From Acinetobacter zhairuonensis (GTDB lineage: Bacteria; Pseudomonadota; Gammaproteobacteria; Pseudomonadales; Moraxellaceae), in NCBI RefSeq assembly GCF_022601715.1, contig NZ_JAKVIM010000017.1, forward strand, positions 1-64,000: a stretch of 64,000 bases of DNA, written 5' to 3'. Positions within the stretch are counted from its first letter, which is position 1. Each line of letters starts with the position of its first letter. The notes under the pieces were generated by a model. It had not been told where the DNA came from. It was given only the letters and a program-made list of their open reading frames with translations, and did no database searches. The position numbers and the translations under genes were made by a program. This document shows, piece after piece, positions 37,805-49,510 of this stretch.

Positions 37805-37934
37805 TTTTTCTTCCTGATTTATTGATAAGTCAATTTTTGGCGTGGTCACTTTAAACCGTTCGTTTTAAAGTGATGACCATCATGTGACATTTATGTGTCA
37901 ATTTCATGACATTGGTAAAATCAGAAAGAAAAAA

Positions 37935-38567
37935 TTAAATAATTGGTTTTACATCAGAAAAATTAGAATTTTGTAATATATATTCAATTTCTTCTTGCGC
38001 TGCAGCACGCAGTTTGTGGCGGAATTGATTGACCGCTTGTTCAATTTGGGCTTCGGCTTCAAGCTCCAGACGTAAGCGTACGCTTTCCAGTTCAGAGTGA
38101 ATGCGCTGGTCAAAATGTCCAAGACCAGGTGCAAAGTCTAGGGTTTGGCTACTATCATTTTGATGGTAACGCTCGGCATAGTCGAGGGTTTCTTGTTCAA
38201 TCTGCTGGCGTAAATGAGCTAAGGTTTGGGTCTGCTGGGCAAATTGACGCCCTTCATCTTCCCACAATTGTTGCGCATAAAGTGCAGCTGCTGCGCGCTT
38301 TTCTGCCAGAGATTTTTCTAGCGCCAGTTGGCGACGAATCCGCGCTTCTTCAATTAAGCGTGCTTTTAAGTCAGCATAAGCCTGTTCAATAATTTGCTGC
38401 GCTTGATCTTGAGCTTTTTGATCTGCTGCCAACCACAATTGCGTCTGGGTATTCGGCTGTAATAAATCACAGATATGGTTGAGGTCATCCATAAATGTCT
38501 GACGCACAGCTTCGGGCGCATCTAACCAGCGCTGTTTAAAATCTGGACCGACATTTAATGCCACCAT
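37935..38567 (-). CDS. Coiled-coil protein, unknown function
   Basis: A 210-residue protein, mostly alpha-helical and rich in Ala, Gln, Glu and Arg, with a long coiled coil at about 50-190 (segments such as ARIRRQLALEKSLAEKRAAAA). No signal peptide or membrane helix. The start at 38567 has AGGGAG five bases upstream; the longer frame to 38615 overlaps holC and lacks support. It follows holC on the same strand by 22 bp and may be in the pepA-holC transcript. I do not recognise a family. Confidence 0.65.
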   Translation of the reverse strand: MVALNVGPDFKQRWLDAPEAVRQTFMDDLNHICDLLQPNTQTQLWLAADQKAQDQAQQIIEQAYADLKARLIEEARIRRQLALEKSLAEKRAAAALYAQQLWEDEGRQFAQQTQTLAHLRQQIEQETLDYAERYHQNDSSQTLDFAPGLGHFDQRIHSELESVRLRLELEAEAQIEQAVNQFRHKLRAAAQEEIEYILQNSNFSDVKPII

Positions 38568-38589
38568 ATATCTCCCTGAGGTTGAACAA

Positions 38590-40447
<1,858 letters not shown>

Positions 40448-40597
40448 TCACGCCTTTGAGAGTGTTAAGTCATTCAGCCATTGAAACATTTTTAGGGATA
40501 GAGTTTCAATGCAGATGCAGGGGAATAGGTTTTATATTTTTAACATTCGGGTAAACTATCGTTAGTTTTACTCTTTTTAAAAATTGGAAGAATCAAT

Positions 40598-41698
40598 TTG
40601 ATTATTCGGCGTTATTTAGTCAAGCAAGTGGTCTCTACCTCATTGGTTGTAATTGCCTTATTGACCTTAATTATGATGGGTGGCCGATTAATCAAATATT
40701 TCGGCGTGGCTGCTCAAGGTCGTTTAGATGCCAGCATTTTATTTAGCATCATTGGCTATCGCTTACCTGAATTTTTAACCTTGATTCTTCCTTTAGGTTT
40801 TTTCATTGGTTTAATGCTAGTCTTTGGTCGTTTATATGTCGATCATGAGATGGCCGTCATGAATGGCAGTGGGGTGAGCCGTCATCAGTTGGCGCGTTTA
40901 CTCATCCCAATGACCCTGATTTTTATGTTGGTTCAAGCAGGTTTAATGCTGTGGATGTCTCCGTGGGGGCTACGTCAGTTTGAACAGCTCACCACCAGCC
41001 AAGCGGTACGTACTGGCTTCGATCTAGTTCGTCCCAAAGAGTTTATCTCTTCGGGTCCCTATACCATTTATGCAGGGGATTTATCCGAAGATCGCCGTAA
41101 TCTGAAAGATATTTTCTTCTACCAGCGTGCGGAAAAAGAAGGCAAGCCAGATGTGATGATTCTGGCGAAGGAAGCCACACGAGTGGAAGTCGCGAATGAC
41201 AGCGCCAATGTGGTGGATCTGGTGCAAGGACGTCGTTATGAAATCTATTCAGGTAAGCCCAAATACACCCAAGCCGAATTCCAAAGTTATCGTTTACGTT
41301 TAGAAAGTGATAAAGAAGCCAAATTTGAAAGTGCGGAAGTTGAAGCGCTCCCGACTGGAAAGCTATGGCAAAACCGCAATGATCCAGTAGTGGCGAGTGA
41401 ATTGGGTTGGCGGATTTTTGTCCCTTTGGTGATGATTGTGGCATTAGGCTTGGCAGTTGCATTATCTGAAGTGAGTCCGCGTCAGGGACGTTATTTAAAA
41501 CTGTTCCCTGCCTTATTGATTTTTGCCAGCTTGATTGTGGCAATGATGGCGATTAAAACCCGCGTGAGCAAACAGGAAATTGGGGTTTGGGCTTATCCAT
41601 TGGTGTTATTTGTCTATGCCATTGCAGCTGCGATTTTCTCGCGTAAGCAAAAATTAGCCCCAAAAATTAAGAAACAGATTCAGCGAGTGAGGTCTTAA
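40598..41698 (+). CDS. lptF: LPS export ABC transporter permease LptF
   Basis: A 366-residue inner-membrane subunit of the LptB2FG transporter that extracts lipopolysaccharide (lipooligosaccharide in Acinetobacter) from the inner membrane. It has six helices, three on each side of a periplasmic beta-jellyroll (about 130-265). The start is TTG at 40598 with GGAAG eight bases upstream (MIIRRYLVKQ). lptG follows after two bases. Confidence 0.94.
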   Translation: MIIRRYLVKQVVSTSLVVIALLTLIMMGGRLIKYFGVAAQGRLDASILFSIIGYRLPEFLTLILPLGFFIGLMLVFGRLYVDHEMAVMNGSGVSRHQLARLLIPMTLIFMLVQAGLMLWMSPWGLRQFEQLTTSQAVRTGFDLVRPKEFISSGPYTIYAGDLSEDRRNLKDIFFYQRAEKEGKPDVMILAKEATRVEVANDSANVVDLVQGRRYEIYSGKPKYTQAEFQSYRLRLESDKEAKFESAEVEALPTGKLWQNRNDPVVASELGWRIFVPLVMIVALGLAVALSEVSPRQGRYLKLFPALLIFASLIVAMMAIKTRVSKQEIGVWAYPLVLFVYAIAAAIFSRKQKLAPKIKKQIQRVRS

Positions 41699-41700
41699 AA

Positions 41701-42771
41701 ATGTTTGCACGTCGTATTGTCGCGAAACATGTGACCAAGACCACCGCCTATGCCATGTTGGGGGCAACAGCGGTCCTATCTGTCTTACAAGTTTTATTTA
41801 CCTATTTAGGGGAGCTGGGTGATCTCAACGACACCTATACCGCTTGGCAGGCGCTAATTTATGTATTGTGGGGTGCACCACGGTATCTGTATGAAATTTT
41901 ACCAATTGCCGCACTGATTGGGGCTGTGCTCGGTTTAGGTACTATGGCATCCAACAGTGAATTGATTGTGATGCGTTCCATCGGGATCAGTCTCTGGCGC
42001 ATTGTAGGGTGGGTCATCCGTTCCGCATTAATTCTGGTGGTTCTCTCTTTTGTGCTGAGTGAATGGGTGATTCCTTATACCAATGAACAAGCCAAAAGCG
42101 TGAAGAGTCAACGGAGCGTGGCAGCTTTGGGCGAGGTCAAGGGATATTGGACGCGTGAAGGTCAGCGCTTTATCTATATTGATTATGCCAATTCCCAAGG
42201 ACAGTTACGTAATATTCAAGTGGTCGATTTTAACCAAGAATACCGTTTGAATAGTGTGCTGAATGCAGAGCAGGGGCAGTTTTTACGAGATGGTCAGTGG
42301 AGCTTAAAAAATACCGAGCAAATGGAGATTCAGGCGGCTGGTAATGCGACTTTGCAGCGTACTGTACAGCAACCATTAGCATTGGCATTACAACCTAAAT
42401 ATGTGCATATGGTCACCATTGATCCTGAGGATTTGTCACCAAGTCAATTGGTCAGTTTCATGCGCTATATGCATGAATATAGCCAAGTTCCGAAAACCTA
42501 TCAGTTGGCCTTTTGGCAAAAAGTGGGTTCACCGTTTGCTCTGATTGCGCTAGTTTTAATTGCTTGTTCGTTTATTTTTGGACCTTTACGCCAGCAATCC
42601 ATGGGTTTCCGTTTGGTCATCGCTTTATTTATCGGTCTTACCTTCTTTTATTTGCAAGACTTTCTAGGTTATGCCAGCTTGGTCTATTCACCTTCACCGG
42701 CTTGGTTCGTATTTGTGCCGATTGTCTTGATGTTTATTGTCGGCGGTTATTTATTACGCCGTGCTCGCTAA
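41701..42771 (+). CDS. lptG: LPS export ABC transporter permease LptG
   Basis: A 356-residue partner of LptF with the same 3+3 helix plan around a periplasmic jellyroll. The family pattern is seen in the N-terminal RRIVAKHVTKTT and ELIVMRSIGISLWRI near residue 80. It begins two bases after the lptF stop, so the pair is translationally linked. Confidence 0.94.
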   Translation: MFARRIVAKHVTKTTAYAMLGATAVLSVLQVLFTYLGELGDLNDTYTAWQALIYVLWGAPRYLYEILPIAALIGAVLGLGTMASNSELIVMRSIGISLWRIVGWVIRSALILVVLSFVLSEWVIPYTNEQAKSVKSQRSVAALGEVKGYWTREGQRFIYIDYANSQGQLRNIQVVDFNQEYRLNSVLNAEQGQFLRDGQWSLKNTEQMEIQAAGNATLQRTVQQPLALALQPKYVHMVTIDPEDLSPSQLVSFMRYMHEYSQVPKTYQLAFWQKVGSPFALIALVLIACSFIFGPLRQQSMGFRLVIALFIGLTFFYLQDFLGYASLVYSPSPAWFVFVPIVLMFIVGGYLLRRAR

Positions 42772-42775
42772 TATT

Positions 42776-42806
42776 TTGTGCAGATTGGAGAAAACAATCT
42801 GCACAA
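42776..42806 (+). other. Perfect 12-bp hairpin after lptG
   Basis: TTGTGCAGATTG and its exact complement with a 7-nt loop, five bases past the lptG stop. No T-run follows, so it is more likely an mRNA 3'-end hairpin than an intrinsic terminator. Confidence 0.6.
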
Positions 42807-42893
42807 GCAAGTTTAACCCTGTTGCATACATGGAGTCTTGAGCGAAAATTCGGTAATATAGTGCGACCAATTTATAGACAAAGAGTGTAAATC

Positions 42894-44441
42894 ATGACGG
42901 ATGCAACTGCTGGCAAAGTTCCGCACGTATTGGTAATTATGGATGGTATCGGTCACCGTGAAGCGGTTGAAGATAATGCTTTCCTTGCTGCACAACGACC
43001 AAACTTGACGGCTATGCAACAAAAGCATCCGCATGGATTGATTTCTGGTTCTGGTGAAGATGTGGGTCTTCCAGATGGTCAAATGGGCAACTCAGAAGTT
43101 GGACATATGAACTTGGGCGCAGGTCGTGTGTTGTATCAAGACTTTACCCGTATTACTAAAGACATTCGCACAGGTGCTTTTTTTGAACATCAAGTGCTGA
43201 TTGATGCGGTTGAAAAAGCCAAAGCAGCTCAAGGCGTGGTTCACATTATGGGCTTATTGTCTGAAGGCGGTGTGCACTCACATGAAGATCATATTGTGGC
43301 CATGGCAGAATTGGCATTGAAGCGCGGTGCGAAAGTCTATTTACATGCGTTCTTGGATGGTCGTGATACTCCGCCAAAAAGTGCGCAACCTTCTTTAGAG
43401 AAGTTGGATGCCTTATTTGCACAATATCCAAATCAGGGGCGTATTGCGACCCTAATTGGTCGTTATTTTGCCATGGATCGTGACAATCGCTGGGATCGTG
43501 TAGAACAAGCCTACCGCTTATTGACTGAAGGTGAAGCGGTTCGTACAGCTGCAACCGCTGTTGAAGGCTTGGAAATGGCTTATGCAGCCGATGAATCAGA
43601 TGAATTCGTTAAAGCGACACGTATTGGTGAATTGGCAAAAGTAGAAGATGGTGACAGCATTGTATTTATGAATTTCCGTGCCGATCGCGCGCGTGAAATT
43701 ACCAAAGCTTTTGTTGAAAAAGACTTTGTTGGTTTTGAGCGTAAAGTCGTACCAAACTTGTCTACGTTTGTGATGTTGACCCGTTATCAAGCAACCATTG
43801 ACGCGCCTGTGGCTTATATGCCAGAAGCATTGCATAACTCTTTGGGTGAATATCTGTCGAACTTGGGTAAAACCCAATTGCGTATTGCTGAAACCGAAAA
43901 GTATGCACATGTGACTTTTTTCTTCAGTGGTGGTCGTGAAGATGAATACCCTGGTGAAAAGCGTATTTTAATTCCATCTCCAAATGTCGCGACTTATGAC
44001 TTAAAACCAGAAATGAGTGCCTATGAAGTGACGGACGAATTGGTTGCAGCCATCAATTCGGGTGAATACGACCTATTGGTGGTGAACTTTGCCAATGGTG
44101 ATATGGTTGGACACACAGGAGTCTTCCAAGCCGCAGTGAAAGCGGTAGAAGCGGTGGATACCTGTTTAGGTCGAGTGTATGACGCCGTGATGGCGAAAAA
44201 AGGTCATATGCTGATTACAGCCGATCATGGTAATGTGGAGCAAATGCAGGATTATGCGAGCGGGCAAGTACATACTCAGCATACCACTGAATTGGTCCCA
44301 TTTATTTATGTGGGTCCAACACAAGCAACGATTGCGGAAGGTGGTGTATTGGCTGACGTAGCACCAACCCTGTTAAGCTTGATGCACTTGCCGATTCCAG
44401 CAGAAATGCAAGGTCGTAACCTAATTACCCTACAAGCCTAA
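42894..44441 (+). CDS. gpmI: 2,3-bisphosphoglycerate-independent phosphoglycerate mutase
   Basis: A 515-residue manganese enzyme that interconverts 3- and 2-phosphoglycerate in glycolysis/gluconeogenesis. The alkaline-phosphatase-type core shows [15 protein letters not shown] near residue 15 and the phosphoserine site [15 protein letters not shown] near 64. The C-terminal metal site is in ADHGNVEQM with nearby [11 protein letters not shown]. Length is normal. It is followed 23 bp later by the S41 protease, probably in one transcript. Confidence 0.96.
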   Translation: MTDATAGKVPHVLVIMDGIGHREAVEDNAFLAAQRPNLTAMQQKHPHGLISGSGEDVGLPDGQMGNSEVGHMNLGAGRVLYQDFTRITKDIRTGAFFEHQVLIDAVEKAKAAQGVVHIMGLLSEGGVHSHEDHIVAMAELALKRGAKVYLHAFLDGRDTPPKSAQPSLEKLDALFAQYPNQGRIATLIGRYFAMDRDNRWDRVEQAYRLLTEGEAVRTAATAVEGLEMAYAADESDEFVKATRIGELAKVEDGDSIVFMNFRADRAREITKAFVEKDFVGFERKVVPNLSTFVMLTRYQATIDAPVAYMPEALHNSLGEYLSNLGKTQLRIAETEKYAHVTFFFSGGREDEYPGEKRILIPSPNVATYDLKPEMSAYEVTDELVAAINSGEYDLLVVNFANGDMVGHTGVFQAAVKAVEAVDTCLGRVYDAVMAKKGHMLITADHGNVEQMQDYASGQVHTQHTTELVPFIYVGPTQATIAEGGVLADVAPTLLSLMHLPIPAEMQGRNLITLQA

Positions 44442-44464
44442 GCAGGCTGATTACAGGTGAATCA

Positions 44465-45631
44465 ATGACGCAACACTTGAAATTTGTTATTCCTTTAACA
44501 GCGTTATTCATGTGTTGTGCTCATGCCACTGGAGCAGTTAATGAAATTGACACTGCTCCAGATTTTGATGAAGTCGAGCAAAGCTACCCTGAAGTACCCG
44601 TGGAATCGATTCAGCAGTTTGTGCAGATTTATGGCATTGTCAAAGACAACTATGTCGATAATAAAAATGATGAACAACTCTTCCAACAAGCCATTCAAGG
44701 TTTGGTCAGTGGGCTAGACCGTTATTCACGTTATTTATCTCCCGAAGATTACAAACAACTGGTGCAATATACCGATGGTGATCTGGCTTCGGTGGATTTT
44801 AATTTAAGTTATGACAATCAGCGACAATGGACTATTCAAGGTTTAAAGCCTGAAGCAGATGCCTATAAACAAGGCTTACGCAACGGGGCTTCCGTCTTTA
44901 AAATTGATGATCAAGAATTACGTAAACTCAATCGAGAACAGGTCAATGCCTTGTTGTATGGTGCGATAGGCTCAACGCTGAGCGTGCAATTGGGGCAAAC
45001 CAGTCAAGCAATCAGTCTGGTTCGTACCAAAAAAATTGAAACCGACATCGAATCGCAACTGTTGCACAATCAGGTGTTACTGCTGAAAGTTCGAGTTTTC
45101 CAACAAGATACTGCCAATGAAATTAAGCGTTTAATCGAAGAAAATAGTTCACCACGCCTCAAGGCAGTACTGATTGATTTGCGCAATAACCCCGGTGGTT
45201 TACTTTCTGCTGCAGTTGAAACAGCGGATCTGTTTTTAAATCAGGGCATTATTGTCACCACCAAAAGTCGATCGGAAGGCAATCAGCAATTCCAAGCCCT
45301 ACCCAGTTCTGAATTTCAGAATCTTAAAGTGGGAGTGTTGATCAATGCTCGTTCTGCATCTGCTGCGGAGGTCTTTACCGCTGCAATGAAAGAGCACCGC
45401 CGTGCTTGGGTAATTGGCGAAAAAAGTTATGGCAAAGGAGTGGTACAGAAATTGTTCCCTTTATCCAATGGTGCTGCCTTGCAAATGACGGTGTCGCATT
45501 ATTACACTCCGACAGGTAAGATGATTGAAGGCATTGGCATTCAACCCGATCAGCAGTATCCCTTGCAACATGATATGAAAGAAGAGACTTATCTGGATCA
45601 TGTTGCAGAGATGATTGCCAATCGCCGTTAA
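44465..45631 (+). CDS. S41 family C-terminal processing peptidase
   Basis: A 388-residue periplasmic serine protease (CtpA/Prc type). It has a signal peptide (about 1-21, ending AHATG), a helical N-terminal region, a PDZ-like domain (about 100-190) and the catalytic core with DLRNNPGGLL. The nucleophile Ser lies in NARSASAAEVF and the general-base Lys in GEKSYGKGVVQ. Such enzymes trim periplasmic or lipoprotein C-termini and can control peptidoglycan hydrolases. The gpmI-ctp neighbourhood is common in gammaproteobacteria. Its stop abuts the convergent pilR stop with no gap. Confidence 0.9.
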   Translation: MTQHLKFVIPLTALFMCCAHATGAVNEIDTAPDFDEVEQSYPEVPVESIQQFVQIYGIVKDNYVDNKNDEQLFQQAIQGLVSGLDRYSRYLSPEDYKQLVQYTDGDLASVDFNLSYDNQRQWTIQGLKPEADAYKQGLRNGASVFKIDDQELRKLNREQVNALLYGAIGSTLSVQLGQTSQAISLVRTKKIETDIESQLLHNQVLLLKVRVFQQDTANEIKRLIEENSSPRLKAVLIDLRNNPGGLLSAAVETADLFLNQGIIVTTKSRSEGNQQFQALPSSEFQNLKVGVLINARSASAAEVFTAAMKEHRRAWVIGEKSYGKGVVQKLFPLSNGAALQMTVSHYYTPTGKMIEGIGIQPDQQYPLQHDMKEETYLDHVAEMIANRR

Positions 45632-47035
45632 TTATTCATCGGTATCCAGTCCAAACTTCTTCAGACGATAGCGTAAAGAGCGGAAAGACATCCCCAGTTT
45701 TTTCGCCGCTAAGGTACGATTCCAGTGGGTGATGTTGAGTGCATTCAACAGAATTTCTTTCTCGATATTCTCTAAATACAGCTCCAGACCTTCATCAGGT
45801 AATTTCTTCGAACTCAGGGTGAGTTCTGAAGAAGTCGTCAACATCTGATCGACTGAAGGGGTTTGCATCTGGACACTGCGGCGAAGCGGTGCGCTTTGTA
45901 AATGCTGCACATCAATATAATCTTCATCACTTAAGGTAATGGCACGTTCGATGATGTTGCGCAGTTCACGGACATTGCCTGGATAATACTGGGCAAGTAA
46001 AAACTCTTTGGCACGTGGAGTTAAGGCTTTGGCTGGAATTTCCCATTCACGGCTGACCTTTTGAATAAAATGTTGTGCCAGAATCAGGATATCCTGACCA
46101 CGTTCTCGTAGCGGTGGCAGGACTAAGTCCATGACATGAATTCGGAAAAACAGGTCTTGTCGGAATTTGCCCTGTTGTACCAAGCTTTCTAAGTCTTGAT
46201 GACTGGCACTGATTACTCGGAAATCGACATCAATTTCAGTTTCGGAACCAATTGGGCGGATAGATTTTTCCTGCACTGCACGCAAGAGTTTAACTTGCAT
46301 ATTCAATGGAAGTTCTGCAATTTCATCCAGAAATAAACTGCCGCCATGTGCGGACTGGATTAGACCTTGTTTGTCTTGTGTTGCACCAGTAAAGCTGCCT
46401 TTTTTGTGTCCGAATAATTCACTTTCGAGTAAATCCGTAGGAATGGCACCACAGTTAATGGCAATAAAAGGACCTTCATTACGATTACTTAAACGGTGCA
46501 CCAGATTGGCAACTACTTCTTTGCCTGTACCAGATTCACCTGTAATAAACACGGGGGCTTGTGAGCGAGCGATCTTGTTTAAGGTCACGCGCAGTTGTTG
46601 AATCGGTAAAGACTGCCCAATCAGCATACGTTGTTCAAGTGCATCTTCTTGTTGAGCTTGCTGTAGCGGTTTATTCAAGGCTTTTTGTAGTAGCTGTTCA
46701 AGATGGGTTTGTTTGATCGGTTTGCTGACAAAGTCAAAAGCACCTGCTTTGAGGGCTGCAATCGCAATATCCATATTGCCATATGCTGTTAGCACGGCAA
46801 CTGGGAGTTGAGGATATTGTTGTGAAATTTCTTCAACCAGTTCTAAACCATTGCCATCAGGCAAGTTTAGATCGGTGAAACACACATCATATTGATGTTC
46901 AGATAACATTTTGCGTGCCTGTGACAAACGATAGGCCACATGCGTTTCAATCCCCATACGACTCAACATCATTTGCATGAGCGTACATAAATCTTCTTCG
47001 TCATCTACAAATAAAACGAGTGGTTGTTGCGCCAC
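45632..47035 (-). CDS. pilR: Sigma-54-dependent response regulator of type IV pili
   Basis: A 467-residue activator. The receiver domain has FVDDEED near residue 9 and phospho-Asp in FTDLNLPDGNG. The AAA+ domain has Walker A GESGTGKE near residue 166 and the sigma-54-contact loop GSFTGA (a Ser variant of GAFTGA, which I recall from Pseudomonas PilR). The C-terminal Fis-type helix-turn-helix ends RSLRYRLKKFGL. It controls pilin expression with PilS, encoded next to it 28 bp upstream. The stop touches the S41 protease stop. Confidence 0.93.
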   Translation of the reverse strand: MAQQPLVLFVDDEEDLCTLMQMMLSRMGIETHVAYRLSQARKMLSEHQYDVCFTDLNLPDGNGLELVEEISQQYPQLPVAVLTAYGNMDIAIAALKAGAFDFVSKPIKQTHLEQLLQKALNKPLQQAQQEDALEQRMLIGQSLPIQQLRVTLNKIARSQAPVFITGESGTGKEVVANLVHRLSNRNEGPFIAINCGAIPTDLLESELFGHKKGSFTGATQDKQGLIQSAHGGSLFLDEIAELPLNMQVKLLRAVQEKSIRPIGSETEIDVDFRVISASHQDLESLVQQGKFRQDLFFRIHVMDLVLPPLRERGQDILILAQHFIQKVSREWEIPAKALTPRAKEFLLAQYYPGNVRELRNIIERAITLSDEDYIDVQHLQSAPLRRSVQMQTPSVDQMLTTSSELTLSSKKLPDEGLELYLENIEKEILLNALNITHWNRTLAAKKLGMSFRSLRYRLKKFGLDTDE

Positions 47036-47063
47036 CTTATCACCCCAGTAAAAATTGAAATCA

Positions 47064-48623
47064 TTAAGTCAGCTGTCGGCATTCAATCCGAAAGCATGCT
47101 CCCTGTTGTTGTTCTACATAGCTTAAAAGCGCCTGATTGGCCTCACAGAAGCTATGCGATAAATATAATCCTAAACCAGTTCCCGAAATTTCTGTACTAA
47201 AGAACGGTTGAAATAGGCGGGCTTGATCATGAATGGCCACACCTTCCCCAAAATCGCACACATCTATGTGAATATTGTTGTTCTGCGTATAGCAGTGCAG
47301 CTCTATTGTACTGTGTTCAGGTGAATTATGTCGGATCGCATTACGAATTAAATTAATTAAGACTTGTCGAAATTGTGCTTCATCGAAGCTCAAGTTTAGC
47401 TGCGGTGCAATATGACAGACAATTTTAGTTTTAAGATCAGGTAAATCTTCTTGAATAAATAGCGGGATAAACCGATCCAGTTGAATATCAATCGGTTGGG
47501 TGCCCTTATTGCGCACCATACTTAAGGTGTCTTGTACAATTTTATCAATCCGCTGCGTCTGTTTATTAATCATCTGACTCAGCGTGTGTTGTTGTTCAGT
47601 GGTGCTGTTGGGCAGTAGTTCATTGGCTTGTACAATCGCAGCTAAAGGATTGCGGATTTCATGGGCAATACTGGCAGACAATTGCCCTAATGCCGCCAGT
47701 TTCAATTGTTGCACCTGTTGATTGATCTTTTGCCCGTCTTGGATGACCAGCAGCGTAAGAATCTGCTGCGGGACAATCAGTTTTTGCACTTCAATATGTA
47801 AATGATAATGGCTAAGCTGCGACTCAAATTGAAATTTTTCCCCATTTTGGACTTGATCAAAATTGAGTAATTCAAATAAATCGGGCTGTAGCTTATATAG
47901 TGGATACTTATCAAAGGCATAGAAAGGGGAAATGCCTAATAGCGCACAGGCTGCGGGGTTGCTTAATACGATATGGCAATTTTCATCCAGCACCAGATAG
48001 CCAGTTTCAATCTGCTCCAGAATATAACGGTTGATGTTTTGAAGCCGTTTTAGTTCTTGCGATTGTGAGAAATTGACATGATCCAATAATTGAAAACGTC
48101 GAACTGCAATTTGCCCGCAAATATAAAAAACGATAAACAGCACCGCCAAAATAACGCTATTGCTGAGATTTTGGAGTGAATGCAGGGTCAGAAAGCTGAT
48201 AACAAACTGTTGATAAATGACAGCAATTATTGCAATAAGCGTGATGGCTAAAGCTTTTTGTTTACTCAGAAGCAATGAAGCTGCAAAAATGGTCGTTAAA
48301 AATAAGACGCTGATACTTAAACTTGGCCCATTGGTGGCAAACGTCAGTAAACTTAAAGCGATGACATCGACAATGAAAATAAAAGCAAATTGCTGTGGAA
48401 TATGCTGTTTAAAATGTTTGAGATTAAAGAACTGAACACAGTTAATGAAAAAATAACCCAACAGTCCATAGAAATACAGTTGGGGATATTCATAATTGCT
48501 GGCCAGCTCATCTTGGGTCAAAATAAAAATTAAGACCAGGCAGCTGGTAATCAGTAAGCGGTAGGCGGCATACCAGATCCCAAAAAAGTATTGATTTAAT
48601 TCGAAATATTGGGAATGTTGCAT
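47064..48623 (-). CDS. pilS: Sensor histidine kinase of type IV pili
   Basis: A 519-residue membrane kinase with six N-terminal hydrophobic helices (about 10-170) and a PAS-like domain (about 195-280). The phospho-His motif is ASIAHEIRNPLAA near residue 310, and the HATPase domain has NLIRNAIRHNS, DFGEGV and GTGLGL. PilS senses pilin in the membrane in Pseudomonas and sets the activity of PilR, encoded just downstream. Confidence 0.92.
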   Translation of the reverse strand: MQHSQYFELNQYFFGIWYAAYRLLITSCLVLIFILTQDELASNYEYPQLYFYGLLGYFFINCVQFFNLKHFKQHIPQQFAFIFIVDVIALSLLTFATNGPSLSISVLFLTTIFAASLLLSKQKALAITLIAIIAVIYQQFVISFLTLHSLQNLSNSVILAVLFIVFYICGQIAVRRFQLLDHVNFSQSQELKRLQNINRYILEQIETGYLVLDENCHIVLSNPAACALLGISPFYAFDKYPLYKLQPDLFELLNFDQVQNGEKFQFESQLSHYHLHIEVQKLIVPQQILTLLVIQDGQKINQQVQQLKLAALGQLSASIAHEIRNPLAAIVQANELLPNSTTEQQHTLSQMINKQTQRIDKIVQDTLSMVRNKGTQPIDIQLDRFIPLFIQEDLPDLKTKIVCHIAPQLNLSFDEAQFRQVLINLIRNAIRHNSPEHSTIELHCYTQNNNIHIDVCDFGEGVAIHDQARLFQPFFSTEISGTGLGLYLSHSFCEANQALLSYVEQQQGACFRIECRQLT

Positions 48624-48658
48624 GCTGCAAACCGATGATGAGATTTAAATAATGGTAA

Positions 48659-49294
48659 TTAAGGTTTGATGAGACCGTAACGAATCGCTAAATGGGTGAG
48701 TTTGACATCGCTATCGATATTGAGTTTTTCAAAGATGCGGTAACGATAGGTGTTCACCGTTTTTACGCTGACAAAGAGCTTGTCGGCAATTTCCTGTGCG
48801 CTGATACAGTTCACCACCATCATTGCCACTTGCATTTCTCGCTCAGATAGTGAGTCAAAAGGGGACTGCTGTGTATCAGATAAATACGAGCTAGCTAACT
48901 GTTCAGCAATGTCTGCACTGAAGTACTTGCCACCTTGCATGACTTTGTTGATGGCACGCACCATCTCACTGACTGGGGCACCTTTGGTGATATAGCCTTT
49001 GGCACCTGCTTTGAGGAGTAAAGAAGGGTAAGGTTCTTCTGCTAAACCGCTCACCGCCAAAACTTTGGTTTCGGGTGCGGTTTGTAATAAACGGCGTGTG
49101 GTTTCGACACCACCAATGCCAGGCATATTGACATCGAGTAATACAACATTGGGGTGATGTTGGCGAACCAGATTGATGGCTTCCTCACCAGATTCCGCTT
49201 GACCAATCACTTGAACATCTGCATGGTCTTCTAGCATTCGACAAATACCAGTACGGACTAATTCATGGTCATCTACCACTAAAACTGTAATCAC
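48659..49294 (-). CDS. gacA: LuxR-type response regulator
   Basis: A 211-residue regulator. The receiver has VVDDHELVRTGI at the N-terminus and phospho-Asp in VLLDVNMPG near residue 54. The C-terminal LuxR/FixJ helix-turn-helix begins LSEREMQVAMMVVNCISAQEIADKLFVSVKTVNTYRYRI. It is GacA/UvrY-like throughout. The GacS kinase is not in the window, which is usual. GacA controls virulence and aromatic catabolism in Acinetobacter. It lies 35 bp upstream of pilS on the same strand but need not share its promoter. Confidence 0.9.
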   Translation of the reverse strand: MITVLVVDDHELVRTGICRMLEDHADVQVIGQAESGEEAINLVRQHHPNVVLLDVNMPGIGGVETTRRLLQTAPETKVLAVSGLAEEPYPSLLLKAGAKGYITKGAPVSEMVRAINKVMQGGKYFSADIAEQLASSYLSDTQQSPFDSLSEREMQVAMMVVNCISAQEIADKLFVSVKTVNTYRYRIFEKLNIDSDVKLTHLAIRYGLIKP

Positions 49295-49510
49295 CGATTT
49301 CTCCCTCTGGCTAAAAAATTACATAATTTTTGTTACATAAAGCAAAATAAGCTTGCAATGAAACGACAAAATTAGCAATCCTATTCTTATTCCGAAATTA
49401 AAAGTTTTGCACAATATCGTGAATCAAAAATTCCCGTTACTGTGTAAATGTAAGGCATATTTGAGGTAATACGCAAATGTATCTTACCTCCCTGAGTTGA
49501 GTAAACGATT

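Noticed and set aside
41043..41543. 166-codon frame opposite lptF
   Set aside because: lptF is certain in the other strand. The frame has no family signal and is explained by third-position bias of the real gene.
45632..47035. GSFTGA in PilR as a defective sigma-54 contact loop
   Set aside because: As far as I recall, Pseudomonas PilR also has Ser here, so it is a tolerated family variant and not a loss of function.
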